This document shows positions 11,294-23,046 of a stretch of DNA of 64,000 bases, piece by piece; position 1 is the first letter of the stretch, and each line of letters begins with the position of its first letter. A program made the translations under genes and the position numbers. Below the pieces are notes generated by a model. The model saw nothing but the letters and a program-made list of their open reading frames with translations, was not told the origin of the DNA and searched no databases. Origin of the DNA: Molanna angustata (taxonomy: Eukaryota; Arthropoda; Insecta; Trichoptera; Molannidae); contig OY754982.1 in NCBI GenBank assembly GCA_963576475.1, forward strand, positions 18,150,217 through 18,214,216. The letters are read 5' to 3'.

Positions 11294-12363
11294 TCCAACT
11301 GTCGATTTGTTCAGGAGAACTTTGTTCTCTTAACATATCGACAATGTATCAAGCCAGAATACGCGAGAATTGTATGGAGAGGTCTACTTTTTTCACGGCT
11401 TTTCCAACTTTGAAGTCAAAAAACACCAACTTAGAGGCTTCGCAGCATATATGTTCCATACACGGATTTACTCAGAATTCGGAGTAGAACATTTCGTGTG
11501 TCTGTGTGTGTGTGTGTCTGTGTGTGTGTCTGTGTGTGTGTCTGTGTGTGTGTCTGTGTGTGTGTGTGTGTCTGTGTGTGTGTGTCTGTGTGTCCGTCCC
11601 CCCCTTATAACTTTTGATCCGCTCAATTTACAGAGCCTAAAATTTCAGAATATATAAACAGTTACAGGCCTACAAAACTTTTATACTCGAAATATTGAAT
11701 TTTTGTTTCAGTCAGGGGTTATCAACTTTTGAATTTTTATTTTATTTTTCCATATATCTCAGAAACCATAAACGGTAGAACGCTGAAAATTGATACAAAC
11801 ATAGACAAATACAAAATCTCAAATTAGTTTTTTCAAAAAAATTCCAGGGTTTCTCAAACATTTTTTATTAAGAAAAATATTTTTTTTATGATAAATTTAT
11901 GAGTTTAACTGCCTATATTTCCAAAACTTTTACAATTATCGAAAAAAGCCGAAACACCCCAACTAGATAATTTAATTTTCTATAAAAAATATTAACATTG
12001 TAGTAGAAGATCTCAATTTTTTTTTAACAATTTTTTTAAAAATTGAATTTAGTGACGACATCGCTTCATACATTTTGTATGGCAGTCGCCTATACACAAT
12101 ATGTAAGAAGACTTAATAGTTTGATACTTCATCTCCAAACATACATACATACCATCATGCTATTTGCATATTCTGGGTAGGAAAAAGGATCTTCCTCCAT
12201 ACTATCCTATCTTGACATACATACCTACATATGTTGTATAGAAAACAAAATATCTGAAAATATTCAATAATTTGTATCTATGGGTTTATAGTTTGGTACA
12301 TATTCTTCAACTATACATACTATCGCTATCGACAGTTGGATCTCATGTGTTACATGCAACTAG
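11294..12363 (+). mobile_element. Helitron-like non-autonomous element, full copy H1
   Basis: Read on the plus strand the element starts TCCAACTGTCGAT and ends ATGCAACTAG followed by T. That is the Helitron pattern (5' TC, 3' CTRR before T). Just inside the TC end is a nested hairpin (GTCGAT/ATCGAC outside, GAGAAC/GTTCTC inside). A GT-rich microsatellite ending in CCGTCC and a C run lies at 11493-11605. The complement of the 13-bp start (ATCGACAGTTGGA) sits 22 nt before CTAG, giving the subterminal inverted repeat seen in DINE-1/HINE elements. A short hairpin (CATGT/ACATG) lies between it and CTAG. No Rep/helicase is encoded, so the element is non-autonomous. Confidence 0.88.
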
Positions 12364-13008
12364 TTTATCATAATTTAAGCCCATTTTACATTAAAGAATT
12401 TCGCGTTGAGACTTTTTCGTTTGTCTAATCTAATATCTTCTCTGATTCTTGTGTCATTGAGAGTGATATTCGTTATTATACCTAATTTTGGTTTTAAGAT
12501 TTTTTCTACCATGCCATGAACCATTTTATGTATAAAAATTAAATAATTTAAGTGTATTTTTGTTTGCCAGATATTTTAATATTTCATGTATTCTTGTGTT
12601 CATTTCATGTATTCTTGTGTCATTTCGTGTGTTCTTCTATTACAATTTAAATCAATTCACATAGCTCGGTTTTGTATGTATTGTACTTTTTTCAAATTTT
12701 GAACCAAAATTCCAAATTTTGTTGTTTTAGTTCTACTAGTGATCGCCCAGTGGTCAAAATTCGACCGTAATTCATTAATAAGAATATTTGGAATTAAAAC
12801 TATTAAATTTTGAATTTTAATGAGGTTTTTTGTCAAAGCCATTGCGTATACCTATATTTTTTTAAAATTTTGTTCTATTACGGCACCTGCAAGCGTGTGC
12901 TTACAAATATTTCATTATTGCGTGTTATTTGCTTTAATTCTCTGCAATACCTATGAAATTTATGATTTAATATAGATAGTGAACCCCCGGCAAACTTCGT
13001 ATTACTTA
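12364..13008. other. Spacer between two Helitron-like copies
   Basis: AT-rich sequence with a local duplication of TTTCATGTATTCTTGTGT near 12585-12620. A 61-codon minus-strand frame has no recognisable content. Confidence 0.4.
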
Positions 13009-13560
13009 TCCAACTGTCGATTTGTTCAGGAGAACTTTGTTCTCTTAACATATCGACAATGTTTCAAGCCAGAATACGCGAGAAATGTATGGAGAGGTCT
13101 ACTTTTTTCACGGCTTTTCCAACTTTGAAGTCAAAAAACACCAACTTAGAGGCTTCGCAGCATATATGTTCCATACACGGATTTACTCAGAATTCGGAGT
13201 AGAACATTTCGTGTGTCTGTGTGTCTGTGTGTGTGTGTCTGTGTGTGTGTGTCTGTGTGTGTGTCTGTGTGTGTGTCCGTCTCCCCCTTATAACTTTTGA
13301 TCCGCTCAATTTACAGCCCAAAATTTCAGAATATATAAAAAGTTACAGGCCTACAAAACTTTTATACTCGGAATTTTGAATTTTTGTTTCAGTCAGGGGT
13401 TATCAACTTTTGAATTTTCATTTTATTTTTCCCTATATCTCAGAAACCATAAAAGCTAGAACGCTGAAAATTGGTATAAACATAGACAAATACAAAATCT
13501 CAAATTAGTTTTTTCAAAAAAATTCCAGGGTTTCTCAAACATTTTTTATAAAGAAAATAT
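13009..13560 (+). mobile_element. Helitron-like element, truncated copy H2
   Basis: It begins TCCAACTGTCGAT and follows H1 closely through the hairpin, microsatellite and the block after it. It stops at TTTTTTATAAAGAAAATAT, about 550 bp in; the CTAG half is missing. It lacks the AGAG before CC in the TTTACAGAGCC motif of other copies. Confidence 0.85.
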
Positions 13561-13850
13561 AAACATACAAACATTCAAATTTATAATATAGGTATCATGT
13601 TTTCATCAAGGAACACAGTTTTCTCTTCATGTATTGCAAGTCAATTTTATAAATGAAATTATTGTGTAAGTACCTACCATTTACATTGTTTCACAGTAGG
13701 TAGGTATACAAATATGTATTTTCCTTTAAAATGTTCTTATATTTGAATTTAAACAACTGCGCATGTGCCGTAAATACCACAGTGACATTTAAATGTGACC
13801 ACAGAACATGGAATAAAAAGAATGAATATTTCCTACCTACCTACTGTGTG
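13561..13850. other. Unassigned sequence between copies
   Basis: AT-rich with TAGGTAGGTA motifs; nothing recognised. Confidence 0.4.
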
Positions 13851-13960
13851 TTTATTTATTTATTTATTATTTCCATCAACGGCTAAATAGCCTTTTACAA
13901 TTACATACAAAATAAAATAGTACAAATACGTTTAATACATACAATAATATTTTAAACAGA
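13851..13960 (-). repeat. (AAATA)n-tailed repeat with tail-proximal hairpin
   Basis: On the minus strand the sequence is GTAAAAGGCTATTTAGCCG, a short linker, then repeated AAATA. The GGCTA/TAGCC hairpin directly before the tail has a counterpart at 51892-51990 (GGCAA/TTGCC). A hairpin followed by a simple tail is typical of LINE or SINE 3' ends. Confidence 0.5.
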
Positions 13961-14050
13961 AAACAAAAAGAGATGTATATAATATGTACGAACATTAAAA
14001 AAAGAATGAAGCATAAAAAACAGTTGGAAAATAAGCCATGAAACATAATA

Positions 14051-15088
14051 CTAGTTGCATGTAACACATGAGATCCAACTGTCGATAGCGATAGTATGTA
14101 TAGTTGAAGAATATGTACCAAACTATAAACCCATAAATACAAATTATTGAATATTGTCAGATATTTTGTTTTCTATACAACATATGTAGGTATGTATGTC
14201 AAGATAGGATAGTATGGAGGAAGGTCCTTTTTTCCTACCCAGAATATGAAAATAGCATGATGGTATGTATGTATGTTTGGAGATGAATTATCAAACTATT
14301 AAGTCTTCTTACATATTGTGTATAGGCGACTGCCATACAAAATGTATGAAGCAATGTCGTCACAAAATTCAATATTTAAAAAAATTGTTAAAAAAAATTG
14401 AGATCTTCTACTACAATGCTAATATTTTTTATAGAAAATTAAATTATCTAGTTGGGGTGTTTCGGCTTTTTTCGATAATTGTATAAGTTTTGGAAATATA
14501 GGCAGTTAAACTCATAAATTTATCATAAAAAAAATATTTTTCTTAATAAAAAATGTTTGAGAAACCCTGGAATTTTTTTGAAAAAATTAATTTGAGATTT
14601 TTTATTTTTCTATGTCTGTACCAATTTTCAGCGTTCTAGCTTTTATGGTTTCTGAGATATATGGAAAAATAAAATAAAAATTCAAAAGTTGATAACCCCT
14701 GACTGAAACAAAAATTCAAAATTCTGAGTATAAAAGTTTTGTAGGCCTATAACTGTTTATATATTCTGAAATTTTGGGCTCTGTAAATTGAGCGGATCAA
14801 AAGTTATAAGGGGGGGACGGACACACACACAGACACACAGACACACACACAGACACACAGACACACACACAGACACACAGACACACGAAATGTTCTACTC
14901 TGAATTCTGAGTAAATCCGTGTATGGAACATATATGCTGCGAAGCCTCTAAGTTGGTGTTTTTTGACTTCAAAGTTGGAAAAGCCATGAAAAAAGTAGAC
15001 CTCTCCATACAATTCTCGCGTATTCTGGTTTGATACATTGTCGATATGTTAAGAGAACAAAGTTCTCCTGAACAAATCGACAGTTGGA
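14051..15088 (-). mobile_element. Helitron-like element, full copy H3
   Basis: Complete copy in minus orientation: CTAG end at 14051, TC end at 15088. Subterminal inverted repeat, terminal hairpin and microsatellite (14820-14885, CACACAGA-type) are all present. It begins the - oriented run that continues to 24135. Confidence 0.88.
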
Positions 15089-15092
15089 TAAA

Positions 15093-16114
15093 CTAGTTGC
15101 ATGTAACACATGAGATCCAACTGTCGATAGCGATAGTATGTATAGTTGAAGAATATGTACCAAACTATAAACCCATAGATACAAATTATTGAATATTTTC
15201 AGATATTTTGTTTTCTATACAACATATGTAGGTATGTATGTCAAGATAGGATAGTATGGAAGAAGATCCTTTTTCCTACCCAGAATATGCAAATTGCATG
15301 ATGGTATGTATGTATGTTTGGAGATGAAGTAACAAACTATTAAGTCTTCTTACATATTGTGTATAGGCGACTGCCATACAAAATATATGAAGCGATGTCG
15401 TCACTAAATTCAATTTTTAAAAAAATTGTTAAAAAAAAATTGAGATCTTCTACTACAATGTTAATATTTTTTATAGAAAATTAAATTATCTAGTTGGGGT
15501 GTTTCGGCTTTTTTCGATAATTGTAAAAGTTTTGGAAATATAGGCAGTTAAACTCATAAATTTATCATAAAAAAAATATTTTTCTTAATAAAAAATGTTT
15601 GAGAAACCCTGGAATTTTTTTGAAAAAACTAATTTGAGATTTTATATTTGTCTATGTTTGTACCAATTTTCAGCGTTCTACCGTTTATGGTTTCTGAGAT
15701 ATATGGAAAAATAAAATAAAAATTCAAAAGTTGATAACCCCTGACTGAAACAAAAATTCAAAATTCCGAGTATAAAAGTTTTGTAGGCCTGTAACTGTTT
15801 ATATATTCTGAAATTTTAGGCTCTGTAAATTGAGCGGATCAAAAGTTATAAGGGGGGGACGGACACACAGACACACACACACACAGACACACAGACACAC
15901 ACACAGACATACGAAATGTTCTACTCCGAATTCTGAGTAAATCCGTGTATGGAACATATATGCTGCGAAGCCTCTAAGTTGGTGTTTTTTGACTTCAAAG
16001 TTGGAAAATCCATGAAAAAAGTAGACCTCTCCATACAATTCTCGCGTATTCTGGCTTGATACATTGTCGATATGTTAAGAGAACAAAGTTCTCCTGAACA
16101 AATCGACAGTTGGA
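15093..16114 (-). mobile_element. Helitron-like element, full copy H4
   Basis: Complete copy only 4 bp from H3. It shares private variants with H12 (GAAGAAGATCC, GCAAATTGCATGATGG and GAAGTAACAAAC), so the two are close relatives. Its TC end abuts the next copy with no spacer. Confidence 0.88.
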
Positions 16115-17152
16115 CTAGTTGCATGTAACACATGAGATCCAACTGTCGACAGCGATAGTATGTATAGTTGAAGAATAAGTACCAAATCCATAAATACAAA
16201 TTATTTATTATTTTATGATATTTAGTTTTCTATACAACACATGTACCTAGGTAGTCAAGATAGGATAGTATGGAGGTCAGTCTTTTTTTCGTACCCGGAA
16301 TATGAAAACAGCATGATGGTATATGTATATTGTATGTTTAGAGATGAAGTATCAAACTATTAAGTCTTCTTTGATATTGTGTATAGGTGACTACCATACA
16401 AATTGTATGAAGCGATGTCGTCACTAAATTCAATTTTTATAAAAATTGTTAAAAAAAATTTGAGATGTACTGCTACAATGTTAATATTTTTTATATAAAA
16501 TTAAATTATCTAGTTGGGGTGTTTCGGCTTTTTTCGATATTTAAAAAAAAAATGGAAATATAGGCAGTTAAACTCATAAATTTATCATAAAAAAAATACT
16601 TTTCTTAATAAAAAATGTTTGAGAAACTCTGGAATTTTTTAGAAAAAACATGTTTGAGATTTTGTATTTGTCTATGGTTATACCAATTTTCAGCGTTCTA
16701 GCTTTTATGGTTTCTGAGATATAGGGAAATATAAAATAAAAATTCAAAAGTTGATAACCCCTGACTGAAACAAAAATTCAAAATTCCGAGTATAAAAGTT
16801 TTGTAGGCCTGTAACTTTTTATATATTCTGAAATTTTAGGCTCTGTAAATTGAGCGGATCAAAAGTTATAAGGGGGGGACGGACACACACACAGACACAC
16901 AGACACACAGACACACAGACACACACACACACACACACACACAGACACACGAAATGTTCTACTCCGAATTCTGAGTAAATCCGTGTATGGAACATATATG
17001 CTGCGAAGCCTCTAAGTTGGTGTTTTTTGACTTCAAAGTTGGAAAAGCCGTGAAAAAAGTAGACCTCTCCATACAATTCTCGCGTATTCTGGCTTGATAC
17101 ATTGTCGATATGTTAAGAGAACAAAGTTCTCCTGAACAAATCGACAGTTGGA
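16115..17152 (-). mobile_element. Helitron-like element, full copy H5
   Basis: Complete copy joined directly to H4 (GTTGGA of H4, then CTAG of H5). It belongs to a slightly different sub-branch (TACCTAGGTAGTCAAG, GGAGGTCAGTC). It retains TTTTCTATACAACACATG, the intact version of the site where H8 is inserted in H7. Confidence 0.88.
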
Positions 17153-17210
17153 AAAGAGATGCCTAAAATATGTATACATCCATACAATATACAATACACA
17201 ACATATATAA

Positions 17211-18218
17211 CTAGTTGCATGTAACACATGAGATCCAACTGTCGATAGCGATAGTATGTATAGTTGAAGAATAAGAATCAAACTATTAACCCATAAATCC
17301 AAATTATTGAAAATTTTAACACATGTTGGTATGTTTGTCAAGATAGGACAGTATGGAGGTCAGTCCTGTTTTCCTACCCGGAATATGAAAACAGCATGAT
17401 GGTTCTGTATGTATGTTTGGAGATTAAGTACCTATCAAACTATTAAGTCTTCTTACATATTGTGTATAGGCGACTGCCCTACAAATTGTATGAAGCAATG
17501 TCGTCACTACATTCAATTTTTATAAAAATTGTTAAAAAAAGTTTGAGATGTGCTAATACAATGTTTATATTTTTTATAGAAAATTGAATTATCTAGTTGG
17601 GGTGTTTCGGCTTTTTTCGATATTTTTGAAAAATTTAGAAATATATGCAGTTAAACTCATAAATTTATCATAAAAAAAATATTTTTCTTAATAAAAAACG
17701 TTTGAGAAACCCTGGAATTTTTTTGAAAAAATAAATTTGAGATCTTATATTTGTCTATATTTGTACCAATTTTCAGCGTTCTAGCTTTTATGGTTTCTGA
17801 GATATATGGAAAAATAAAGTAAAAATTCAAAAGTTGATAACCCCTGACTGAAACAAAAATTCAAAATTCTGAGTATAACAGTTTTGTAGGCCTGTAACTG
17901 TTTATATATTCTGAAATTTTGGGCTCTGTAAATTGAGCGGATCAAAAGTTATAAGGGGACACACACACACACAGACACACACAGACACACACACACAGAC
18001 ACACACACAGACACACGAAATGTTCTACTCCGAATTCTGAGTAAATCCGTGTATGGAACATATATGCTGCGAAGCCTCTAAGTTGGTGTTTTTTGACTTC
18101 AAAGTTGGAAAAGCCGTGAAAAAAGTAGACCTCTCCATACAATTCTCGCGTATTCTGGCTTGATACATTGTCGATATGTTAAGAGAACAAAGTTCTCCTG
18201 AACAAATCGACAGTTGGA
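17211..18218 (-). mobile_element. Helitron-like element, full copy H6
   Basis: Complete copy separated from H5 by 58 bp of AT-rich spacer. The G run before the microsatellite is short (AAGGGGACAC), unlike the seven or more Gs in neighbours. Confidence 0.87.
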
Positions 18219-18232
18219 TTATTATATAATTA

Positions 18233-18359
18233 CTAGTTGCATGTAACACATGAGATCCAACTGTCGATAGCGATAGTATGTATAGTTGAAGAATATGTAC
18301 CAAACTATAAACCCATAAATACAAATTATTTATTATTTTATGATATTTAGTTTTCTATA
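18233..18359 (-). mobile_element. Helitron-like element H7, CTAG-end part, split by H8
   Basis: The first 127 bp from the CTAG end, ending TTTTCTATA. The continuation (CAACACATGTACC...) resumes at 19385 after H8, so H8 is inserted inside H7. H5 shows the uninterrupted sequence. Confidence 0.85.
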
Positions 18360-19384
18360 CTAGTTGCATGTAACACATGAGATCCAACTGTCGATAGCGA
18401 TAGTATGTATAGTTGAAGAATATGTACCAAACTATAAACCCATAAATACAAATTATTGAATATATTCAGATATTTTGTTTTCTATACAACATATATTATG
18501 TAGGTATGTATGTCAAGATAGGATAATATGGAGGAAGTTCCTTTTTTCCTACCCAGAATATGAAAATAGCATGATGGTATGTATGTTTGGAGATGAAGTA
18601 TCAAACTATTAAGTCTTCTTACATATTGTGTATAGGCGACTGCCATACAAAATGTATGAAGCGATGTCGTCACTAAATTCAATTTTTAAAAAAATTGTTA
18701 AAAAAAATTGAGATCTTCTACTACAATGTTAATATTTTTTATAGAAAATTAAATTATCTAGTTGGGGTGTTTCGGCTTTTTTCGATAATTGTATAAGTTT
18801 TGGATATACAGGTAGTTAAACTCATAAATTTATCATAAAAAAAATATTTTTCTTAATAAAAAATGTTTGAGAAACCCTGGAATTTTTTTGAAAAAATTAA
18901 TTTGAGATTTTTTATTTTTCTATGTTTGTACCAATTTTCAGCGTTCCAGCTTTTATGGTTTCTGAGATATATGGAAAAATAAAATAAAAATTCAAAAGTT
19001 GATAACCCCTGACTGAAACAAAAATTCAAAATTCTGAGTATAAAAGTTTTGTAGGCCTATAACTGTTTATATATTCTAAAATTTTGGGCTCTGTAAATTG
19101 AGCGGATCAAAAGTTATAAGGGGGGGACGGACACACACACAGACACACACACAGACAAACACACACACACACACAGACACACGAAATGTTCTACTCCGAA
19201 TTCTGAGTAAATCCGTGCATGGAACATATATGCTGCGAAGCCTCTAAGTTGGTGTTTCTTTACTTCAAAGTTGGAAAAGCCGTGAAAAAAGTAGACCTCT
19301 CCATACAATTCTCGCGTATTCTGGCTTGATACATTGTCGATATGTTAAGAGAACAAAGTTCTCCTGAACAAATCGACAGTTGGA
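18360..19384 (-). mobile_element. Helitron-like element H8, nested in H7
   Basis: Complete copy from CTAG (18360) to TC (19384). It carries the private variants CCGTGCATGGAAC and TTTACTTCAAAG near its TC end, shared only with H10. No bases of the H7 target are duplicated or lost. Confidence 0.88.
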
Positions 19385-19509
19385 CAACACATGTACCTAG
19401 GTAGTCAAGATAGGATAGTATGGAGGTCAGTCTTTTTTTCCTACCCGGAATATGAAAACAGCATGATGGTATATGTATATTGTATGTTTAGAGATGAAGT
19501 ATCAAACTA
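19385..19509 (-). mobile_element. Helitron-like element H7, continuation
   Basis: Continues the H7 sequence interrupted at 18359, matching H5 from CAACACATGTACCTAGG to GATGAAGTATCAAACTA. It is then cut by insertion of H9. Confidence 0.8.
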
Positions 19510-20506
19510 CTAGTTGCATGTAACACATGAGATCCAACTGTCGATAGCGATAGTATGTATAGTTGAAGAATATGTACCAAACTATAAACCCATAGATACA
19601 AATTATTGAATATTTTCAGATATTTTGTTTTCTATACAACATATGTAGGTATGTATGTCAAGATAGGATAGTATGGAGGAAGATCCTTTTTCCTACCCAG
19701 AATATGCAAATAGCATGATGGTATGTATGTATGTATGTTTGGAGATGAAGTATCAAACTATTAAGTCTTCTTACATATTGTGTATAGGCGACTGCCATAC
19801 AAAATGTATGAAGCGATGTCGTCACTAAATTCAATTTTTAAAAAAATTGTTAAAAAAAAATTGAGATCTTCTACTACAATGTTAATATTTTTTATAGAAA
19901 ATTAAATTATCTAGTTGGGGTATTTCGGCTTTTTTCGATAATTGTAAAAGTTTTGGAAATATAGGCAGTTAAACTCATAAATTTATCATAAAAAAAATAT
20001 TTTTCTTAATAAAAAATGTTTGAGAAACTCTGGAATTTTTTTGAAAAAACTCATTTGAGATTTTGTATTTGTCTATGTTTGTACCAATTTTCAGCGTTCT
20101 AGCGTTTATGGTTTCTGAGATATATGGAAAAATAAAATAAAAATTCAAAAGTTGATAACCCCTGACTGAAACAAAAATTCAAAATTCTGAGTATAAAAGT
20201 TTTGTAGGCCTATAACTGTTTATATATTCTGAAATTTTGGGCTCTGTAAATTGAGCGGATCAAAAGTTATAAGGGGGGGGGGGGGACACACACAGACACA
20301 CAGACACACACACAGACACACACACAGACACACACACAGACACACAGACACACGAAATGTTCTACTCTGAATTCTGAGTAAATCCGTGTATGGAACATAT
20401 ATGCTGCGAAGCCTCTAAGTTGGTGTTTTTTGACTTCAAAGTTGGAAAAACCGTGAAAAAAGTAGACCTCTCCATACAATTCTCGCGTATTCTGGCTTGA
20501 TACATT
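19510..20506 (-). mobile_element. Helitron-like element H9, TC end replaced by LINE
   Basis: Runs from CTAG to TTGATACATT. At this point other copies continue GTCGATATG... through the terminal hairpin; here an (ATC)n run and LINE sequence follow instead. The final ~55 bp including the hairpin and TC terminus are lost. The G run before the microsatellite is expanded to about 13. Confidence 0.86.
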
Positions 20507-20704
20507 CATCATCATCATCATCATCATCACTGGCTCTACAGCCCGTTGTGGACCTTGGCCTCCTCCAGCATTCGTCGCCATCTTCCTCTATCCTGACAGG
20601 CACTCCTCCAATCCCTTATTCCAACTGCTTCTACGTCCCGCTGCACACCATCCAGCCATCGGAGTTTGGGTCTACCGACACTACGTCTACCTTGGGGCTT
20701 TAAA
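20507..20704 (-). mobile_element. RTE-type LINE 3' fragment with (ATG)n tail, copy 1
   Basis: The minus-strand frame reads RRSVGRPKLRWLDGVQRDVE, then WRSACQDRGRWRRMLEEAKV and HNGL with a stop, followed by (ATG)n (plus-strand ATC run from 20507). This is the C-terminus of an RTE-group LINE, only about 175 bp plus tail. The tail abuts H9 and the 5' end abuts TTTAAATAAA before H10. An identical-looking copy is at 22845. Confidence 0.85.
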
Positions 20705-20708
20705 TAAA

Positions 20709-21740
20709 CTAGTTGCATGTAACACATGAGATCCAACTGTCGATAGCGATAGTATGTATAGTTGAAGAATATGTACCAAACTATAAACCCATAGATACAA
20801 ATTATTGAATATTTTCAGATATTTTGTTTTCTATACAACATATGTAGGTATGTATGTCAAGATAGGATAGTATGGAGGAAGATCCTTTTTCCTACCCAGA
20901 ATATACAAATAGCATGATGGTATGTATGTATGTATGTTTGGAGATGAAGTATCAAACTATTAAGTCTTCTTACATATTGTGTATAGGCGACTGCCATACA
21001 AAATGTATGAAGCGATGTCGTCACTAAATTCAATTTTTAAAAAAATTGTTAAAAAAAAATTGAGATCTTCTACTACAATGTTAATATTTTTTATAGAAAA
21101 TTAAATTATCTAGTTGGGGTGTTTCGGCTTTTTTCGATAATTGTAAAAGTTTTGGAAATATAGGCAGTTAAACTCATAAATTTATCATAAAAAAAATATT
21201 TTTCTTAATAAAAAATGTTTGAGAAATCCTGGAATTTTTTTGAAAAAACTAATTTGAGATTTTGTATTTGTCTATGTTTGTTCCAATTTTCAGCTTTCTA
21301 CCGTTTATGGTTTCTGAGATATATGGAAAAATAAAATAAAAATTCAAAAGTTGATAACCCCTGACTGAAACAAAAATTCAAAATTCTGAGTATAAAAGTT
21401 TTGTAGGCCTATAACTGTTTATATATTCTGAAATTTTGGGCTCTGTAAATTGAGCGGATCAAAAGTTATAAGGGGGGGACGGACACACACACAGACACAC
21501 ACACAGACACACACACACACACACACACACAGACACACGAAATGTTCTACTCCGAATTCTGAGTAAATCCGTGCATGGAACATATATGCTGCGAAGCCTC
21601 TAAGTTGGTGTTTTTTTACTTCAAAGTTGGAAAAGCCGTGAAAAAAGTAGACCTCTCCATACAATTCTCGCGTATTCTGGCTTGATACATTGTCGATATG
21701 TTAAGAGAACAAAGTTCTCCTGAACAAATCGACAGTTGGA
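20709..21740 (-). mobile_element. Helitron-like element, full copy H10
   Basis: Complete copy. Its TC-end part carries the H8 private variants (GTGCATGGAAC, TTACTTCAAAG), and it is followed by the same H7-type fragment as H8. This marks the segmental duplication. Confidence 0.87.
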
Positions 21741-21865
21741 CAACACATGTACCTAGGTAGTCAAGATAGGATAGTATGGAGGTCAGTCTTTTTTTCCTAC
21801 CCGGAATATGAAAACAGCATGATGGTATATGTATATTGTATGTTTAGAGATGAAGTATCAAACTA
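21741..21865 (-). mobile_element. Helitron-like H7-type fragment, second copy
   Basis: Matches 19385-19509 at an offset of 2356 bp, with the same junctions on both sides. Confidence 0.85.
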
Positions 21866-22844
21866 CTAGTTGCATGTAACACATGAGATCCAACTGTCGA
21901 TAGCGATAGTATGTATAGTTGAAGAATATGTACCAAACTATAAACCCATAGATACAAATTATTGAATATTTTCAGATATTTTGTTTTCTATACAACATAT
22001 GTAGGTATGTATGTCAAGATAGGATAGTATGGAGGAAGATCCTTTTTCCTACCCAGAATATGCAAATAGCATGATGGTATGTATGTATGTATGTTTGGAG
22101 ATGAAGTATCAAACTATTAAGTCTTCTTACATATTGTGTATAGGCGACTGCCATACAAAATGTATGAAGCGATGTCGTCACTAAATTCAATTTTTAAAAA
22201 AATTGTTAAAAAAAAATTGAGATCTTCTACTACAATGTTGATATTTTTTATAGAAAATTAAATTATCTAGTTGGGGTATTTCGGCTTTTTTCGATAATTG
22301 TAAAAGTTTTGGAAATATAGGCAGTTAAACTCATAAATTTATCATAAAAAAAATATTTTTCTTAATAAAAAATGTTTGAGAAACTCTGGAATTTTTTTGA
22401 AAAAACTCATTTGAGATTTTGTATTTGTCTATGTTTGTACCAATTTTCAGCGTTCTAGCGTTTATGGTTTCTGAGATATATGGAAAAATAAAATAAAAAT
22501 TCAAAAGTTGATAACCCCTGACTGAAACAAAAATTCAAAATTCTGAGTATAAAAGTTTTGCAGGCCTATAACTGTTTATATATTCTGAAATTTTGGGCTC
22601 TGTAAATTGAGCGGATCAAAAGTTATAAGGGGGGGGGGGGGACACACACAGACACACAGACACACACACACACACAGACACACAGACACACGAAATGTTC
22701 TACTCTGAATTCTGAGTAAATCCGTGTATGGAACATATATGCTGCGAAGCCTCTAAGTTGGTGTTTTTTGACTTCAAAGTTGGAAAAACCGTGAAAAAAG
22801 TAGACCTCTCCATACAATTCTCGCGTATTCTGGCTTGATACATT
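21866..22844 (-). mobile_element. Helitron-like element H11, TC end replaced by LINE
   Basis: Duplicate of H9 with the same truncation at TTGATACATT and the same variants (GGGGTATTTCGG, GAAACTCTGG, CTCATTTGAG). The microsatellite is 18 bp shorter, accounting for the change in offset from 2356 to 2338. Confidence 0.87.
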
Positions 22845-23042
22845 CATCATCATCATCATCATCATCACTGGCTCTACAGCCCGTTGTGGACCTTGGCCTC
22901 CTCCAGCATTCGTCGCCATCTTCCTCTATCCTGACAGGCACTCCTCCAATCCCTTATTCCAACTGCTTCTACGTCCCGCTGCACACCATCCAGCCATCGG
23001 AGTTTGGGTCTACCGACACTACGTCTACCTTGGGGCTTTAAA
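22845..23042 (-). mobile_element. RTE-type LINE 3' fragment with (ATG)n tail, copy 2
   Basis: Same fragment, same length and same two junctions as 20507-20704. It was copied as part of the segmental duplication rather than inserted twice. Confidence 0.86.
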
Positions 23043-23046
23043 TAAA

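Noticed and set aside
18233..19509. Target-site duplication around H8
   Set aside because: Comparison with H5 shows that no bases are duplicated at the junction.
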